Assembly: GCA_900315845.1 (NCBI GenBank)
Contig: OOHK01000007.1
Coordinates: 1-64,000 of the forward strand
DNA from: Candidatus Avelusimicrobium luingense
GTDB taxonomy: Bacteria; Elusimicrobiota; Elusimicrobia; Elusimicrobiales; Elusimicrobiaceae
Length of the DNA: 64,000 nucleotides
Direction: 5' to 3'
This document shows positions 42,771-51,725 of the stretch, piece after piece (within the stretch, counting starts at the first letter, position 1; every line of letters starts with the position of its first letter). The notes under the pieces were generated by a model. That model did not search any database. It was not told where the DNA came from and saw only the letters and a list, made by a program, of their open reading frames with translations. The position numbers and the translations under genes were made by a program.

Positions 42771-43123
42771 TTAGATTTCTCCGTAAACTGCAAGGTAAGT
42801 TGACTGATTTTTGCACTGTCTTTGGCGTTTATCAACTCCGCTAAGAAACTCCCGTCCGGACGGGATGAAAGACAAACAAGAATATCCGTTTGCGGTAGTA
42901 CCGGACGCAAAAATTTTGCCCGTTTCAGTGCCCGCAGTTGCACCGGATAACCCAACAAGCGGCTGGCCGCGTCGCTACACAGCGATATTTGGCACACTGC
43001 CGGCAACACCGCATACGCATCAAAATGTCCCTTAAACGCCGGGAAATCTTCAGCAAGGCGGTATAAAAAACCGTTAGGTGTTTGAGTTTGAAAACTATCT
43101 TTTACAGCCTGTTCTACGGACAT
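42767..43123 (-). CDS. hot-dog dehydratase of the polyene cluster (ApeI-like)
   Basis: A 118-residue protein of the FabA/FabZ-like hot-dog fold. FPAFKGHFDAYAVLPAVCQISLCSDAA (about 28-54) matches the FabZ pattern FPGHFPxxPVxPGV with its catalytic His; the central helix and LRALKRAKFLRPVLPQTDI follow. It should remove water from 3-hydroxyacyl-ACP to leave a trans double bond. A second dehydratase gene (46357) is in the operon, as in other aryl polyene clusters. It overlaps the lipoprotein gene by 10 bp. Confidence 0.82.
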   Translation of the reverse strand: MSVEQAVKDSFQTQTPNGFLYRLAEDFPAFKGHFDAYAVLPAVCQISLCSDAASRLLGYPVQLRALKRAKFLRPVLPQTDILVCLSSRPDGSFLAELINAKDSAKISQLTLQFTEKSK

Positions 43124-43524
43124 ACGCCCCCCGTTACTTCCAATTCAAAATTTCCGCGTAACTTTTTAGCCGGACGGTTGATACTACGCGCCGGGCACGC
43201 GGTCAAAAATTGTGCTTGCACCAGTTTGCCCAGTTCAAGGGCCAATTGATTAGGAACTTGTGCATTTTTCTCGTGGAAAATAATTTCTTTTTCCGTCACG
43301 CTCATATCTACCCACGTAAAAGCAGGCTCACCAATCACCACCGCCCGTGCACGGCCTTGTTGGTAATCACTAATTAGTGTAAAAGAAATATCTTGCGGAC
43401 GCAATACCCCTTTAGCAATAACCGCCTTTTGCATAGCCAGCGACTTAGTAGGAGCCGGCGCATATACAAGCGGCAAACTGCAACCTGTTAATAAAAAGCA
43501 AATAATATACGTTAATTTTTTCAT
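43114..43524 (-). CDS. lipoprotein of the polyene cluster (DUF3261/ApeN-like)
   Basis: A 136-residue lipoprotein. Starting at ATG 43524 (ATGA overlap with the MMPL gene) gives KKLTYIICFLLTGCSLP, a signal peptide with lipobox LTGC. The remainder has short beta-rich stretches (RARAVVIGEPAFTWVDMSVT, KEIIFHEKNAQVPNQLA) and fits the small outer-membrane lipoprotein found next to the MMPL exporter in aryl polyene clusters. It probably helps place the polyene in the outer membrane. Confidence 0.75.
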   Translation of the reverse strand: MKKLTYIICFLLTGCSLPLVYAPAPTKSLAMQKAVIAKGVLRPQDISFTLISDYQQGRARAVVIGEPAFTWVDMSVTEKEIIFHEKNAQVPNQLALELGKLVQAQFLTACPARSINRPAKKLRGNFELEVTGGVCP

Positions 43525-45767
43525 ATAAAACGCTCCCATAAAGGCGGTAAAACAAACATCGCAATAAGCACCGCCGCCCCAATACCGACCAGTGCACAAA
43601 AACCCATCATAAACAGCACCGCATGTTTGGCTAGGATAAGGACGCCGAATCCGGCCAGCGTAGATAACCCGGCCGCCAAAAGGGCTTGCGGCGGATATAA
43701 GGGGGCAAGCCCGGATTTACCGGCCCGTAATTTCATCAGTTGGAAAATGGCATAATCTATACCTAACCCAACCAGTAGCGGTAAAAAAATGAGCCCGAAT
43801 AAATTAACAGGCAATCGCACCAAGGCCAACACACCCACCAGCGCGCACGCCCCTAATACGACGGGAACAAAGCAAAGCAACGTTTCAGGCAATCGGCGAA
43901 AAACTAACCACACGGCTATAAAATTAAACAATAAGGCCAAACATACTACCCACAAGGCTTCGCGTTTGATACTGTGCGTCAACCGGTATTGTAATTGCGA
44001 AACCGACACAAATTGTGCCGGGAAACGGAAAGAAATTTCTTCATATATTTTTTCATCGGGCACCACATTGACAAGCGCATATGAGCCGTCACGCAGCAAA
44101 ATAAGCGGGTTATACCACGACGAAAAATCCACATCGTCTTGTTCGGCAGCATTATCTAATTCTTTCCAAAAAGGCGCAAAAGCCGCTGCATTGAAACCTA
44201 ATTTTGCAGATTGTTGTTGCAAGAGATTTTTGGCATATGCACGTCGTGTTTCATTCCAAAAAGAAACCCATCGTTGTTTGTTTTGCGCTTGCGTATGCGC
44301 CGAAACAAAAAGATCGGCCGTAGCCAACGGACGCGGTAAGGCACGCGAAAGTTGTTCATTACTTTCAAGCACTTCCTGCGGGGTTTTGCCGAGTACAAAA
44401 AGTAACGCATGCGTACCGGTATCAAACAGTTGGTTGGTCAGTTGTTTATCACGCCTAAATTGCGCCGATGTAGAATTTAATGAATCTAATTGTGCATTAA
44501 ACGACACGTGAAACATGCCCCATATTCCAAAACCCACTAAAATGATGCTTGTTAAACACGCTAAACGAAATGAAAACGGCTTAAAAAAATGCACCATATG
44601 CGCGGGAGTTTGCAACGGAGCCTTTTTAAAATACGGCGGAAAAACAAAGCACGCTATCATAAAAGAAAGCACCAGGGCCACTAAAGCAAATACGGCAATT
44701 TGCTTAAACACTTCTACCGACGAAAAAAGGAGCGCAGCAAAACATAATGCAGACGTTAAAAAATTGCATCCCAAATGATAATATAACGCACGTTTTGCAC
44801 CGGGCAAATGCAAAGATGCCGTAGCAAAATATACATACACCGCATAGTCCACCGATAGCCCCGCCACCACGCTACCAAATCCTAATGTAATACCGCTGAT
44901 ACGTCCGAAAATTTGTTGGGTAATAAAAGCCGCCGGAAATAACACCAGTAACGGTAACGCATACACCAATAGTGCACGTTTAGAACGGAAAAACCATGCA
45001 AAAATCAGCCCCAAACAACAAAGTCCGGCCAAACTCACCCACACTAAATCACGTTTAATTAACTGCACATTTTCCAATGTATAACGAAGTCCGCCCATAA
45101 AAAATACGCGCACATTTTGTGCCAGTTCTTGCGCCAAGCGCGCCAGTTCTTGTTGCACGCGAATAGCCGTAGAAAAATCAGCGGTAGGCACTGTTAAATC
45201 ATACAAGCCTGCTTGTAATGTGCCGCCTGCGGAAGATAAAAACCCATCTTGATAATGCGTTTGGGTTTGCTCGCCCAGTTGCGCCCATTTATCAAATAAT
45301 AATGGGGCTAAATTAAACGGATCGTGTGTAATAAGTTGTTGAAAAAATATACCGGAAAAAGAAAATAATTGTTCTTGGTATTTTTCAAATTGGGCGGCTA
45401 CTGCTTGCGGTTCTAATTTTTGTTCGGCTTGCTGTTGGTCTCTCGCCGTAAAACGAGCAGGCAACGCGCGTAACATTTCGGTCAGATTTTGTTGGGGGGA
45501 AAAAACACGCACCAGACCGGCTTGCGTCAGTTTTTCGCGCACCGTTTGTGCGGCCCGATTGGTCTGTTCTTCCGACGGGCCTTGCACCATTACAATTAAC
45601 TTTTGGCTTAACGGAGAATGTTCAAACAGTTCAACCTGTTTTTTTATAGATTTAGGCACAAGAGCCAAGATGTTTTCTTCTATTGGATTACGGAATAATC
45701 CCACCGCGCACGCCACGCATAACAGACTAATAGCCATTAATTTGCAGTGCGTGCCGATCCATGTCAT
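43521..45767 (-). CDS. MMPL/RND-type exporter of the polyene cluster
   Basis: A 748-residue polytopic exporter (start ATG 45767, ATGA overlap with the LolA-like gene). It has the RND layout: one N-terminal helix, a periplasmic domain (about 40-230), a group of five to six helices (RDLVWVSLAGLCCLGLIFAWFF ... FGSVVAGLSVDYAVYVYFAT), a second periplasmic domain, and a second group with LPLLVGLGIDYAIFQLMK. The two GLxxDYAxxxxF motifs carry the proton-relay Asp of MMPL proteins. It should move the polyene lipid across or out of the inner membrane. Confidence 0.9.
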   Translation of the reverse strand: MTWIGTHCKLMAISLLCVACAVGLFRNPIEENILALVPKSIKKQVELFEHSPLSQKLIVMVQGPSEEQTNRAAQTVREKLTQAGLVRVFSPQQNLTEMLRALPARFTARDQQQAEQKLEPQAVAAQFEKYQEQLFSFSGIFFQQLITHDPFNLAPLLFDKWAQLGEQTQTHYQDGFLSSAGGTLQAGLYDLTVPTADFSTAIRVQQELARLAQELAQNVRVFFMGGLRYTLENVQLIKRDLVWVSLAGLCCLGLIFAWFFRSKRALLVYALPLLVLFPAAFITQQIFGRISGITLGFGSVVAGLSVDYAVYVYFATASLHLPGAKRALYYHLGCNFLTSALCFAALLFSSVEVFKQIAVFALVALVLSFMIACFVFPPYFKKAPLQTPAHMVHFFKPFSFRLACLTSIILVGFGIWGMFHVSFNAQLDSLNSTSAQFRRDKQLTNQLFDTGTHALLFVLGKTPQEVLESNEQLSRALPRPLATADLFVSAHTQAQNKQRWVSFWNETRRAYAKNLLQQQSAKLGFNAAAFAPFWKELDNAAEQDDVDFSSWYNPLILLRDGSYALVNVVPDEKIYEEISFRFPAQFVSVSQLQYRLTHSIKREALWVVCLALLFNFIAVWLVFRRLPETLLCFVPVVLGACALVGVLALVRLPVNLFGLIFLPLLVGLGIDYAIFQLMKLRAGKSGLAPLYPPQALLAAGLSTLAGFGVLILAKHAVLFMMGFCALVGIGAAVLIAMFVLPPLWERFI

Positions 45768-46360
45768 AAAAAGACTCCGTCTTGTAATTGGGGATTCAGT
45801 TTCGTATCGGAAAATCGCCATAATACAAAATCGCCGTTTGGGTTATCCATTTTGACTCGGTGGACAATGCGCGAATCTTTTTCGTCTAACCAAACGGTAA
45901 TTAGTTTGACGGCTTGGTTGTTTTTATCACGCGGAGTAAAGATAATCTCCTGTCCGTTTAGTGTGATAAGATATGTTTTAGACAACGTATCAAAATCAAG
46001 CGTAAGCCACTGCAACATTTGCCCGGCCATCAAACGCCCCATAGCATTTTGAATAGGCTGCTTTTGACTATTTTTCAGACGGGAAATACGATTTTTTTCA
46101 ATCAAAAAACCATTTTCAAAAGGAGTCTTATATTGCCAGCGCAATTTCTGTGCGTCCTTATCAAAATTTAGCGTACCGGTACTTTGCATCGGCTGAGAAA
46201 GTAGCGCCAAATGTTTTTCTTCCACAAAATTACTCGTTAAAGTTTTGACTTCTTTTAGTCGTGCGGCATAATCTTGCAAAGACGGCTTTTTAACATGTTG
46301 CGCACTGACCGAAAGACATATTAAAACTATGGATAAAAAAGTCCAAAATAATTTTTTCAT
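45764..46360 (-). CDS. LolA-like periplasmic lipid carrier
   Basis: A 198-residue periplasmic protein. ATG 46360 (GGAGAC upstream) gives the signal peptide KKLFWTFLSIVLICLSVSA. The body matches the LolA fold: RLKEVKTLTSNFVEEKHLALL, then STGTLNFDKDAQKLRWQYKTPFENGFLIEKNRI, VSLDFDTLSKTYLITLNGQEIIFTPRD. It would shuttle the polyene lipid or its carrier through the periplasm between the exporter and the outer-membrane lipoprotein. It is a cluster-specific copy, not the housekeeping LolA, judging by its place. Confidence 0.85.
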   Translation of the reverse strand: MKKLFWTFLSIVLICLSVSAQHVKKPSLQDYAARLKEVKTLTSNFVEEKHLALLSQPMQSTGTLNFDKDAQKLRWQYKTPFENGFLIEKNRISRLKNSQKQPIQNAMGRLMAGQMLQWLTLDFDTLSKTYLITLNGQEIIFTPRDKNNQAVKLITVWLDEKDSRIVHRVKMDNPNGDFVLWRFSDTKLNPQLQDGVFL

Positions 46361-46815
46361 TTTGTCTCCGGTGTTTTTCCTTGCCACATAAAAATATAGA
46401 CGGTGGCTTGCGCGAGTTTTTGCTCGTTAGAAAATACTTCGCCTTTCACAATATACGTACCAAAACACTCGTCTACTCTTTCGGTTTTAACGGTTAAAGT
46501 GTCGCCTGTTTTGGCAGATGCAAAAATTTCCACATCACGCAAACTGGCCAAATAACCACCGCCGTCCAACGTAAGGCCTTTCTCAAGTCGGCGGCAGGCT
46601 TCACACACGCCAAATCCTTGCGCTACGAGTTCGCAAAAAACTTCCGGCGAAACAGTGCCATCCTGACGCAAAAATAAATGGTTAGGCCCGATACAAGCCC
46701 GCGCCGTTCCGATAACCGGTTCCACGGACAAGACTTCATCCACCAGTAACATCGGCGGGCGATGCGGAAGTAAAGAAGTAACTGTCGGAAAAGTTTTCTT
46801 TTCTACTTGTTGCAT
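46357..46815 (-). CDS. 3-hydroxyacyl-ACP dehydratase (ApeP/FabZ-like)
   Basis: A 152-residue hot-dog dehydratase. VTSLLPHRPPMLLVDEVLSVEP (about 13-34) is the FabZ opening (LPHRxPxLLVD), followed by CIGPNHLFLRQDGTVSPEVFCELVAQGFGVCEA, and DTLTVKTERVDECFGTYIVKGEVF. It acts with the ketoreductase to create the conjugated double bonds. AGGAAACAG precedes the ATG, which lies 13 bp inside the acyltransferase gene. Confidence 0.85.
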   Translation of the reverse strand: MQQVEKKTFPTVTSLLPHRPPMLLVDEVLSVEPVIGTARACIGPNHLFLRQDGTVSPEVFCELVAQGFGVCEACRRLEKGLTLDGGGYLASLRDVEIFASAKTGDTLTVKTERVDECFGTYIVKGEVFSNEQKLAQATVYIFMWQGKTPETK

Positions 46816-47540
46816 AGTTCTGTTTCCTGATTCACTACATCCATAATTTGTTTTTTAACGGCTTGCGCCATGTGTAAATGTCCTAACTCGCCGGGATAAT
46901 CTGCGGGCAAGACAGCGGGGAAAGATTTTAATACCAAATGCGCGGGGGCTATGGTAAAATGTCCGGCGGGAAGCATTGTTTGTGTGCCGCAAATCGCCAC
47001 CGGAACAACGGGCAAGTCAAGTTGTTTTGCCAAATAAAATGCACCGCTTTTGAACCGGGCTTGCGGGTCTTTGCGTGACCCCTGTGGGAAAAGGACAATA
47101 TCGCACCCTTTTTGAACCGCTTGCCGACATAAATTTAACATTTGTTCGGGCGGTGTTTTTTCAGCATCTATATATCCGGCGCTGTTCATTACGTAACGGA
47201 AAAACGGCAGTTTGAACACCCACCCTTTGGTAATATACACCACATTATCAAATCCAAACGCGCTAATTGTGTATAAGTCCAACGCGGAAGCGTGATTGGC
47301 AACCACCACGCAAGGGCCCGATGGGCGGGGAGAAACATCCACCCGAAGTGACTTGCCCGCCAGTTGCATTAACCACACAATACCGCGCGATTGAATAAAT
47401 ACAAATTTTCGCACGGCCCGGCCTGTTTTATCGCGTCGGATATTAAGAAACACTGCCGCCACCAACGACGACAGCACTAACCAACTTATCGCCACTGTAC
47501 CAATTACAACCGTATTAAAAAAGGTACGCAAACGCGTCAT
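46803..47540 (-). CDS. PlsC-like 1-acylglycerol-phosphate acyltransferase of the polyene cluster
   Basis: A 245-residue membrane acyltransferase. VVVANHASALDLYTI (about 75-89) is the NHX4D catalytic motif, YITKGWVFKLPFFRYVMNSAGYIDAEK the second block, and IVLFPQGSRKDP a variant of the FPEGTR block. An N-terminal helix (TVVIGTVAISWLVLSSLVAA) anchors it. It may build the lipid anchor for the polyene. Only 3 bp separate it from the ACP gene. Confidence 0.88.
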   Translation of the reverse strand: MTRLRTFFNTVVIGTVAISWLVLSSLVAAVFLNIRRDKTGRAVRKFVFIQSRGIVWLMQLAGKSLRVDVSPRPSGPCVVVANHASALDLYTISAFGFDNVVYITKGWVFKLPFFRYVMNSAGYIDAEKTPPEQMLNLCRQAVQKGCDIVLFPQGSRKDPQARFKSGAFYLAKQLDLPVVPVAICGTQTMLPAGHFTIAPAHLVLKSFPAVLPADYPGELGHLHMAQAVKKQIMDVVNQETELCNK

Positions 47541-47543
47541 AAG

Positions 47544-47804
47544 TTAGTTGGTATGGGTCTGGGCTAATTTTTCAATAAAGTCGTACAAATCATTCAAGGT
47601 AACGATGGTGCGTAAATCATATCCTTGGCGTAATGTGACACCAAATTTTTGCTCCAGCACCACTACCATATCTACCGCGTCCAAACTGTCTAGCCCTAAA
47701 TCATCGCGTAACCGGGCGGCGGGAACTAACTGTTCCGGTTTAAATTCAAACTCCTTTTGCAAGGCTTCGTTCGTTTGTTTAATAATTTCTTCACGTGTAA
47801 TCAC
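47544..47804 (-). CDS. acyl carrier protein 1 of the polyene cluster
   Basis: An 86-residue ACP. I place the start at GTG 47804, which overlaps the ketosynthase stop (GTGA) and follows AAGGAG; the longer frame from 47831 lies inside the ketosynthase gene. LGLDSLDAVDMVVVLEQKFG (about 34-53) carries the phosphopantetheine Ser. It is clearly paralogous to the second ACP at 40022. Confidence 0.92.
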   Translation of the reverse strand: MITREEIIKQTNEALQKEFEFKPEQLVPAARLRDDLGLDSLDAVDMVVVLEQKFGVTLRQGYDLRTIVTLNDLYDFIEKLAQTHTN

Positions 47805-49021
47805 AGGGGTCTCCTTATCAGTAATGAACAATTATTTCCACCAATAGCAAAACTGTTTTTCATGATAATATGCAAGGGCGTTTGGCGGGGAGAACGCACA
47901 TAATCTACCCTACCGCAACGTGCGTCCGGTTGTTGTAAATTTTTCGTCGGCAAAATTTGTTGATCGGCCAGCATTTTTACACAAGCAATACTTTCTAAAC
48001 TGCCGCTTGCGCCCATCGTATGGCCCAGATGTCCTTTCAAACTATTGATTTTTAAGGACGGGCCGAAAACCGCTTGTGCGGCTTGTGTTTCGGCAATATC
48101 TCCGGCGATTGTTCCGGTAGCATGGGCATTTAATAAATCTACTTGTTTAGGCGATATATGGGCGGACGCCAACGCGCCGCGCATACATGCTTCCAATGTT
48201 TTCTGCGACGGAAAAGCCATATTTTCCGTATCCGTATTGGAATAAAAACCAAGCACTTCGGCTAAAATCGGTACGCCGCGGGCAAGCGCACTTTTTTTAC
48301 TTTCCATAAATACAAGTCCACATCCTTCCGATACGACAAGGCCCGTACGACTTTCGTCAAACGGACGGCACGCCGCAGACGGGTTATCATTGGAATTGGT
48401 GGACGTGGCTTGCATAATATCAAAGCACGCACTAAACATCGGATGATATTCTTCCGTACCGCCGCACAAGGCTTGCGAAACAAGTCCGCTGCGAATGGCT
48501 AAAAAACCAAGGCCCATATTCATGAGTCCGGTCGCACACGCTTCACTACCGCCCATGGCGGGGCCGTTTATTTTTAACGCTTGGCACACCGCCGCTAACG
48601 GCGAGTGATTCATAATTTGTAAAAAATCGGACGTTTTAATTCGTTCCAAATGTGCCCCTTGGCTATATGATGCAAGTTCTAACCATACGGAAATACTGTT
48701 TAGCGTAGAACCCATAAAAAAGCCGAGGTGATCCGGTGCGTTTTCATAACCGGCCTGTTGCAGGGCTTCTTGTGCTGCCAAATAGGCATAAATGCCCATA
48801 CGACTCATGGAACGGCGTATTTTGCGGGGAATAAACGAGTAATCGGTATCGGGAACAGTCGCCGCCACTTTGGTATTTACCATCGGCAATTCTGTTAATT
48901 CCGACACAGCGTGCATACAATTTGCACCTTGGGAAAGTCCTTCCCAAAGTTTCTGCACACCCGGGCCATACGGAGACACGGCCCCCATGCCCGTAATTAC
49001 AACAGTAGTAGAATCGTCCAT
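47801..49021 (-). CDS. beta-ketoacyl-ACP synthase of the polyene cluster (second active KS)
   Basis: A 406-residue FabF-type condensing enzyme. GGSEACATGLMNMGLG (Cys near 161), LLNAHATGTIAGDIAETQA (His near 295) and SLKGHLGHTMGASGSLESIA (His near 330) supply the catalytic triad. It is divergent from the KS at 38823. In known aryl polyene pathways one KS does the first condensation on the aryl starter and another does elongation; which is which cannot be told here. Confidence 0.93.
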   Translation of the reverse strand: MDDSTTVVITGMGAVSPYGPGVQKLWEGLSQGANCMHAVSELTELPMVNTKVAATVPDTDYSFIPRKIRRSMSRMGIYAYLAAQEALQQAGYENAPDHLGFFMGSTLNSISVWLELASYSQGAHLERIKTSDFLQIMNHSPLAAVCQALKINGPAMGGSEACATGLMNMGLGFLAIRSGLVSQALCGGTEEYHPMFSACFDIMQATSTNSNDNPSAACRPFDESRTGLVVSEGCGLVFMESKKSALARGVPILAEVLGFYSNTDTENMAFPSQKTLEACMRGALASAHISPKQVDLLNAHATGTIAGDIAETQAAQAVFGPSLKINSLKGHLGHTMGASGSLESIACVKMLADQQILPTKNLQQPDARCGRVDYVRSPRQTPLHIIMKNSFAIGGNNCSLLIRRPL

Positions 49022-49053
49022 ATTCGTATTATATCAATTTTAGTACGGCAGAT

Positions 49054-49785
49054 TTACATACAAATTCCGCCATTGACTTGAAACGCTTGTCCTGTAATAT
49101 AGGAGGCTTTTTCCGAACATAAAAACGACACGAGCCCCGCCACTTCTTCCGGTTTACCTAAACGGTTTAACGGAATAAGCGGCAAAATTTTATCGATGGG
49201 AAGTCCGTCCAACATTTCCGTTTCAATAAACCCCGGCGAAACGGCATTGACTAAAATATTGCGTTTGGCCACTTCGGCGGCTAAACTGCGCGTCGCGCCG
49301 ACAATACCTGCTTTGGCGGCGGAATAATTGGTCTGCCCCGGCACGGGCGCGTGTGCCGCCGACGAAGCAATATTAACAATGCGTCCTTGACGTGCACGAA
49401 TCATCGCAGCCAAGACGGTACGCGTAACATGATAAAAACCGCCTAATATAGTGGAAAGCACATCGTGCCACTCATTATCTTGCATAAAAATCAGCAAATT
49501 ATCTTTGCGGATACCGGCATTATTGATAAGTGCAAACGGAGTTTGTTTGGCAAGCAACGGGTTTAACGCCTCTTGTACGGCTTTTCCGTCGGCCACATCA
49601 AAGGGAACAAGGGTACAAGTTGCCCCTAATTGTTCAATAGATTGTTTGGCTTTCTCGGCCGCGGCGTGGTTGGAGCGGTAGTTGAGCCAAATATCAAAAC
49701 CGTCTTGCGCTAATTGTTTGGCAATCGCCAACCCAATGCCGCGACTGGCGCCTGTTACTAATGCAATTTTTCGTGCCGTTGTCAT
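49054..49785 (-). CDS. 3-oxoacyl-ACP reductase (FabG-like) of the polyene cluster
   Basis: A 243-residue short-chain dehydrogenase, first gene of the operon. It has VTGASRGIGLAIAKQL (NADPH loop, about 10-25), NNAGIRKDNL near 90, the catalytic Ser in IVNIASSAAHA and YSAAKAGIVGA (Tyr and Lys near 155-159), and ITGQAFQVNGGICM at the end. It reduces the 3-keto group during each polyene cycle. AAGGAG precedes the ATG, and ATATAAAAAT lies about 30 bp upstream as a probable -10. Confidence 0.93.
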   Translation of the reverse strand: MTTARKIALVTGASRGIGLAIAKQLAQDGFDIWLNYRSNHAAAEKAKQSIEQLGATCTLVPFDVADGKAVQEALNPLLAKQTPFALINNAGIRKDNLLIFMQDNEWHDVLSTILGGFYHVTRTVLAAMIRARQGRIVNIASSAAHAPVPGQTNYSAAKAGIVGATRSLAAEVAKRNILVNAVSPGFIETEMLDGLPIDKILPLIPLNRLGKPEEVAGLVSFLCSEKASYITGQAFQVNGGICM

Positions 49786-49797
49786 AGAAGATACTCC

Positions 49798-49850
49798 TTA
49801 TATATAAAATCTATTTTTATATCATATCAAAAAATAAGGCTCACGAACGG
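49798..49850 (-). promoter_or_regulatory. probable promoter region of the polyene operon
   Basis: AT-rich minus-strand sequence with GATATGATATAAAAAT upstream of AAGGAG and the FabG start at 49785. No good -35 is visible. All sixteen downstream genes lie on one strand with overlaps or gaps below 35 bp, so a single transcript is likely. Confidence 0.4.
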
Positions 49851-49916
49851 ACGTATGAGCACAAATTACTTCTCCGACGAAGAAAAGTGGTATAATAGAT
49901 TAACAAGGAGGGTTTT

Positions 49917-50795
49917 ATGTCCCCATTAGTTGCGGCTTGGATATGTTGGGCCATCGTCGGCTTTTCACCAATTGCCGGAAAATTTGCCGCCGGTATTGTT
50001 AGCCCCGCATTATTAGTTTTTTTAGGCACGTTAATCGGCGTAGGTTATTTTGCTCCGTGGATTACCCACCACCACAAGTGGGGGGAATTACTCGCCCGGG
50101 AAACTTTACTCAAATTTCTATTTATCGGCACATTCGGTACCGCCTTACCATTTACCATTTCTTTGATTGCCTTGCACTATACCACACCGGGAAATGCTGC
50201 CATTTTGCAACAATCGGAACTGGTATATTCGCTAATTATCGCTGCTATTTTTTTGCGGGAAATCCCCAGCAAAGCCCAACTGGCGGCCTGCACGCTTATC
50301 GTAACAGGCGTTTTGATTATTCTGCATAAAGGACAATATACGCCGTGTTGGAAAGGTGATTTACTTATCGTCGGAAGTACATGGATGTTGCAAGCCGGCT
50401 CAACGGTGGCAAAAAAACTCCCAAAATCGCTAGATTACCGCGTTATCGGTATGGCACGCAACTTGTTTGCCCTACCGGCACTCGTACTGATTTTACTAGT
50501 TATGTATTTTTATACCGATACATTTGTACTTGTTCCCAACACTACTTTTTTTGTCGTGTTAGGCTATACCGGACTTTTCAAATACGGTCTTGCGATGGTG
50601 GTGTGGTACAAAGCCATACGCGCGTTAGATTTAAGTAAAGTAACCGCTATTTATTTATCATATCCGGTACTTTCGCTACTTATTTCCGCTGCGTTAGGGA
50701 TGGAAACGCCCTCTTTCGCGCAATTAGTCGGGTTAGCGGTTACTACCGCTGGGGCTTATTGGATCAGTTTAACCGTAAAAAAAGAAGGCCATTAA
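49917..50795 (+). CDS. EamA/DMT-superfamily transporter 1
   Basis: A 292-residue protein of ten transmembrane helices in two EamA halves (about 1-140 and 150-290). FLFIGTFGTALPFTISLIALHYTTPGNAAILQQSELVYSLIIAAIFLRE and YKAIRALDLSKVTAIYLSYPVLSLLISAALG are typical end-of-domain blocks. It likely exports or imports a small metabolite such as an amino acid; the substrate is unknown. AAGGAGG and TATAAT precede it. It is a paralogue of the next gene. Confidence 0.9.
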   Translation: MSPLVAAWICWAIVGFSPIAGKFAAGIVSPALLVFLGTLIGVGYFAPWITHHHKWGELLARETLLKFLFIGTFGTALPFTISLIALHYTTPGNAAILQQSELVYSLIIAAIFLREIPSKAQLAACTLIVTGVLIILHKGQYTPCWKGDLLIVGSTWMLQAGSTVAKKLPKSLDYRVIGMARNLFALPALVLILLVMYFYTDTFVLVPNTTFFVVLGYTGLFKYGLAMVVWYKAIRALDLSKVTAIYLSYPVLSLLISAALGMETPSFAQLVGLAVTTAGAYWISLTVKKEGH

Positions 50796-50834
50796 ATTTT
50801 ATTTTTCCGTAGTAAAAATTAGTAAAATAAATAT

Positions 50835-51725
50835 ATGTCTAAATTATCCCCATTAGTTGCTATTTGGATTTCGTGCGTTTGCACCGCTATTAATGTAGTG
50901 ATTTCCAAAATGGCTACACCGTATGTAACATCGGCGTTATTTTTACTCGGCGCATGTTTTAGCGCCTGTGTATTTTTATCATTCCACTTGGGAAAAAGCG
51001 GTTGGAAACGCATTTTAGCCCCGGATGTACGTTGGAAAGGGTTAGGCATGGGAACATTCGGCACGGCACTTACCATGACCGTTTTTATGATTGCCTTAAA
51101 TTACACCACCCCCGTTAATAGCGCCGTGGATAACCAGTTTGAAATTATTTATTCGCTGATTTTATCCGCTATTATATTAAAAGAACGGCCGACGGTAAAA
51201 CAAATTGGCGGCTCGTTGTTTATTTTGCTGGGTGTCATTTTAATTGTACTTAAAGGCGGCTACACACAGGCCAAAGGAGACTTTTTAATTTTAGGCAGTT
51301 TGTGGATGTTTCAGGTAAGTCACATCTTTGCCAAAAAACTTCCGGCCGGACTTACGGCTCCGCAAATTGCCGCCGCGCGTGCGTTTTATGCCATGCCCGC
51401 CTTGATTATTTTACTGATAGCATTATATTTCATACAAGGGCCGTTTTTGTTCGTCGGCAATGCTACTTTATGGGGGACGTTACTGGGAAGTGCGGTTATT
51501 AACTATGTGGCGGGAAACATTTTATGGTACCACGCCATACGCAACATGGATTTGAGTAAAGCCACCGCCATTATTTTATGTTATCCGGTATTTACATTTA
51601 TTTTGTCCGTTGCCATTGGGCAAGATACACTTTCTATGTATAAGATAGTAGGTATGGCACTGGCAGTTGGCGGTGCTTATATGGTTACCAGCAGTGCAAA
51701 AAAACAACAAGGAGCAAACGCATGA
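50835..51725 (+). CDS. EamA/DMT-superfamily transporter 2
   Basis: A 296-residue ten-helix transporter, clearly a paralogue of the preceding gene (shared MGTFGTALxxTxFxIALxYTTPxNxA and AIRxxDLSKxTAIxLxYPV blocks). It has no Shine-Dalgarno site; TAAAAT at 50821 is about 8 nt before the ATG, so the transcript may be leaderless or the gene may be read from the upstream promoter. It overlaps the HAD gene by 4 bp. Confidence 0.9.
   Translation: MSKLSPLVAIWISCVCTAINVVISKMATPYVTSALFLLGACFSACVFLSFHLGKSGWKRILAPDVRWKGLGMGTFGTALTMTVFMIALNYTTPVNSAVDNQFEIIYSLILSAIILKERPTVKQIGGSLFILLGVILIVLKGGYTQAKGDFLILGSLWMFQVSHIFAKKLPAGLTAPQIAAARAFYAMPALIILLIALYFIQGPFLFVGNATLWGTLLGSAVINYVAGNILWYHAIRNMDLSKATAIILCYPVFTFILSVAIGQDTLSMYKIVGMALAVGGAYMVTSSAKKQQGANA

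Noticed and set aside
36919-49785. Horizontally acquired island
   Set aside because: I see no integrase, flanking repeats or obvious change in base composition or codon use; transfer in the distant past cannot be excluded.
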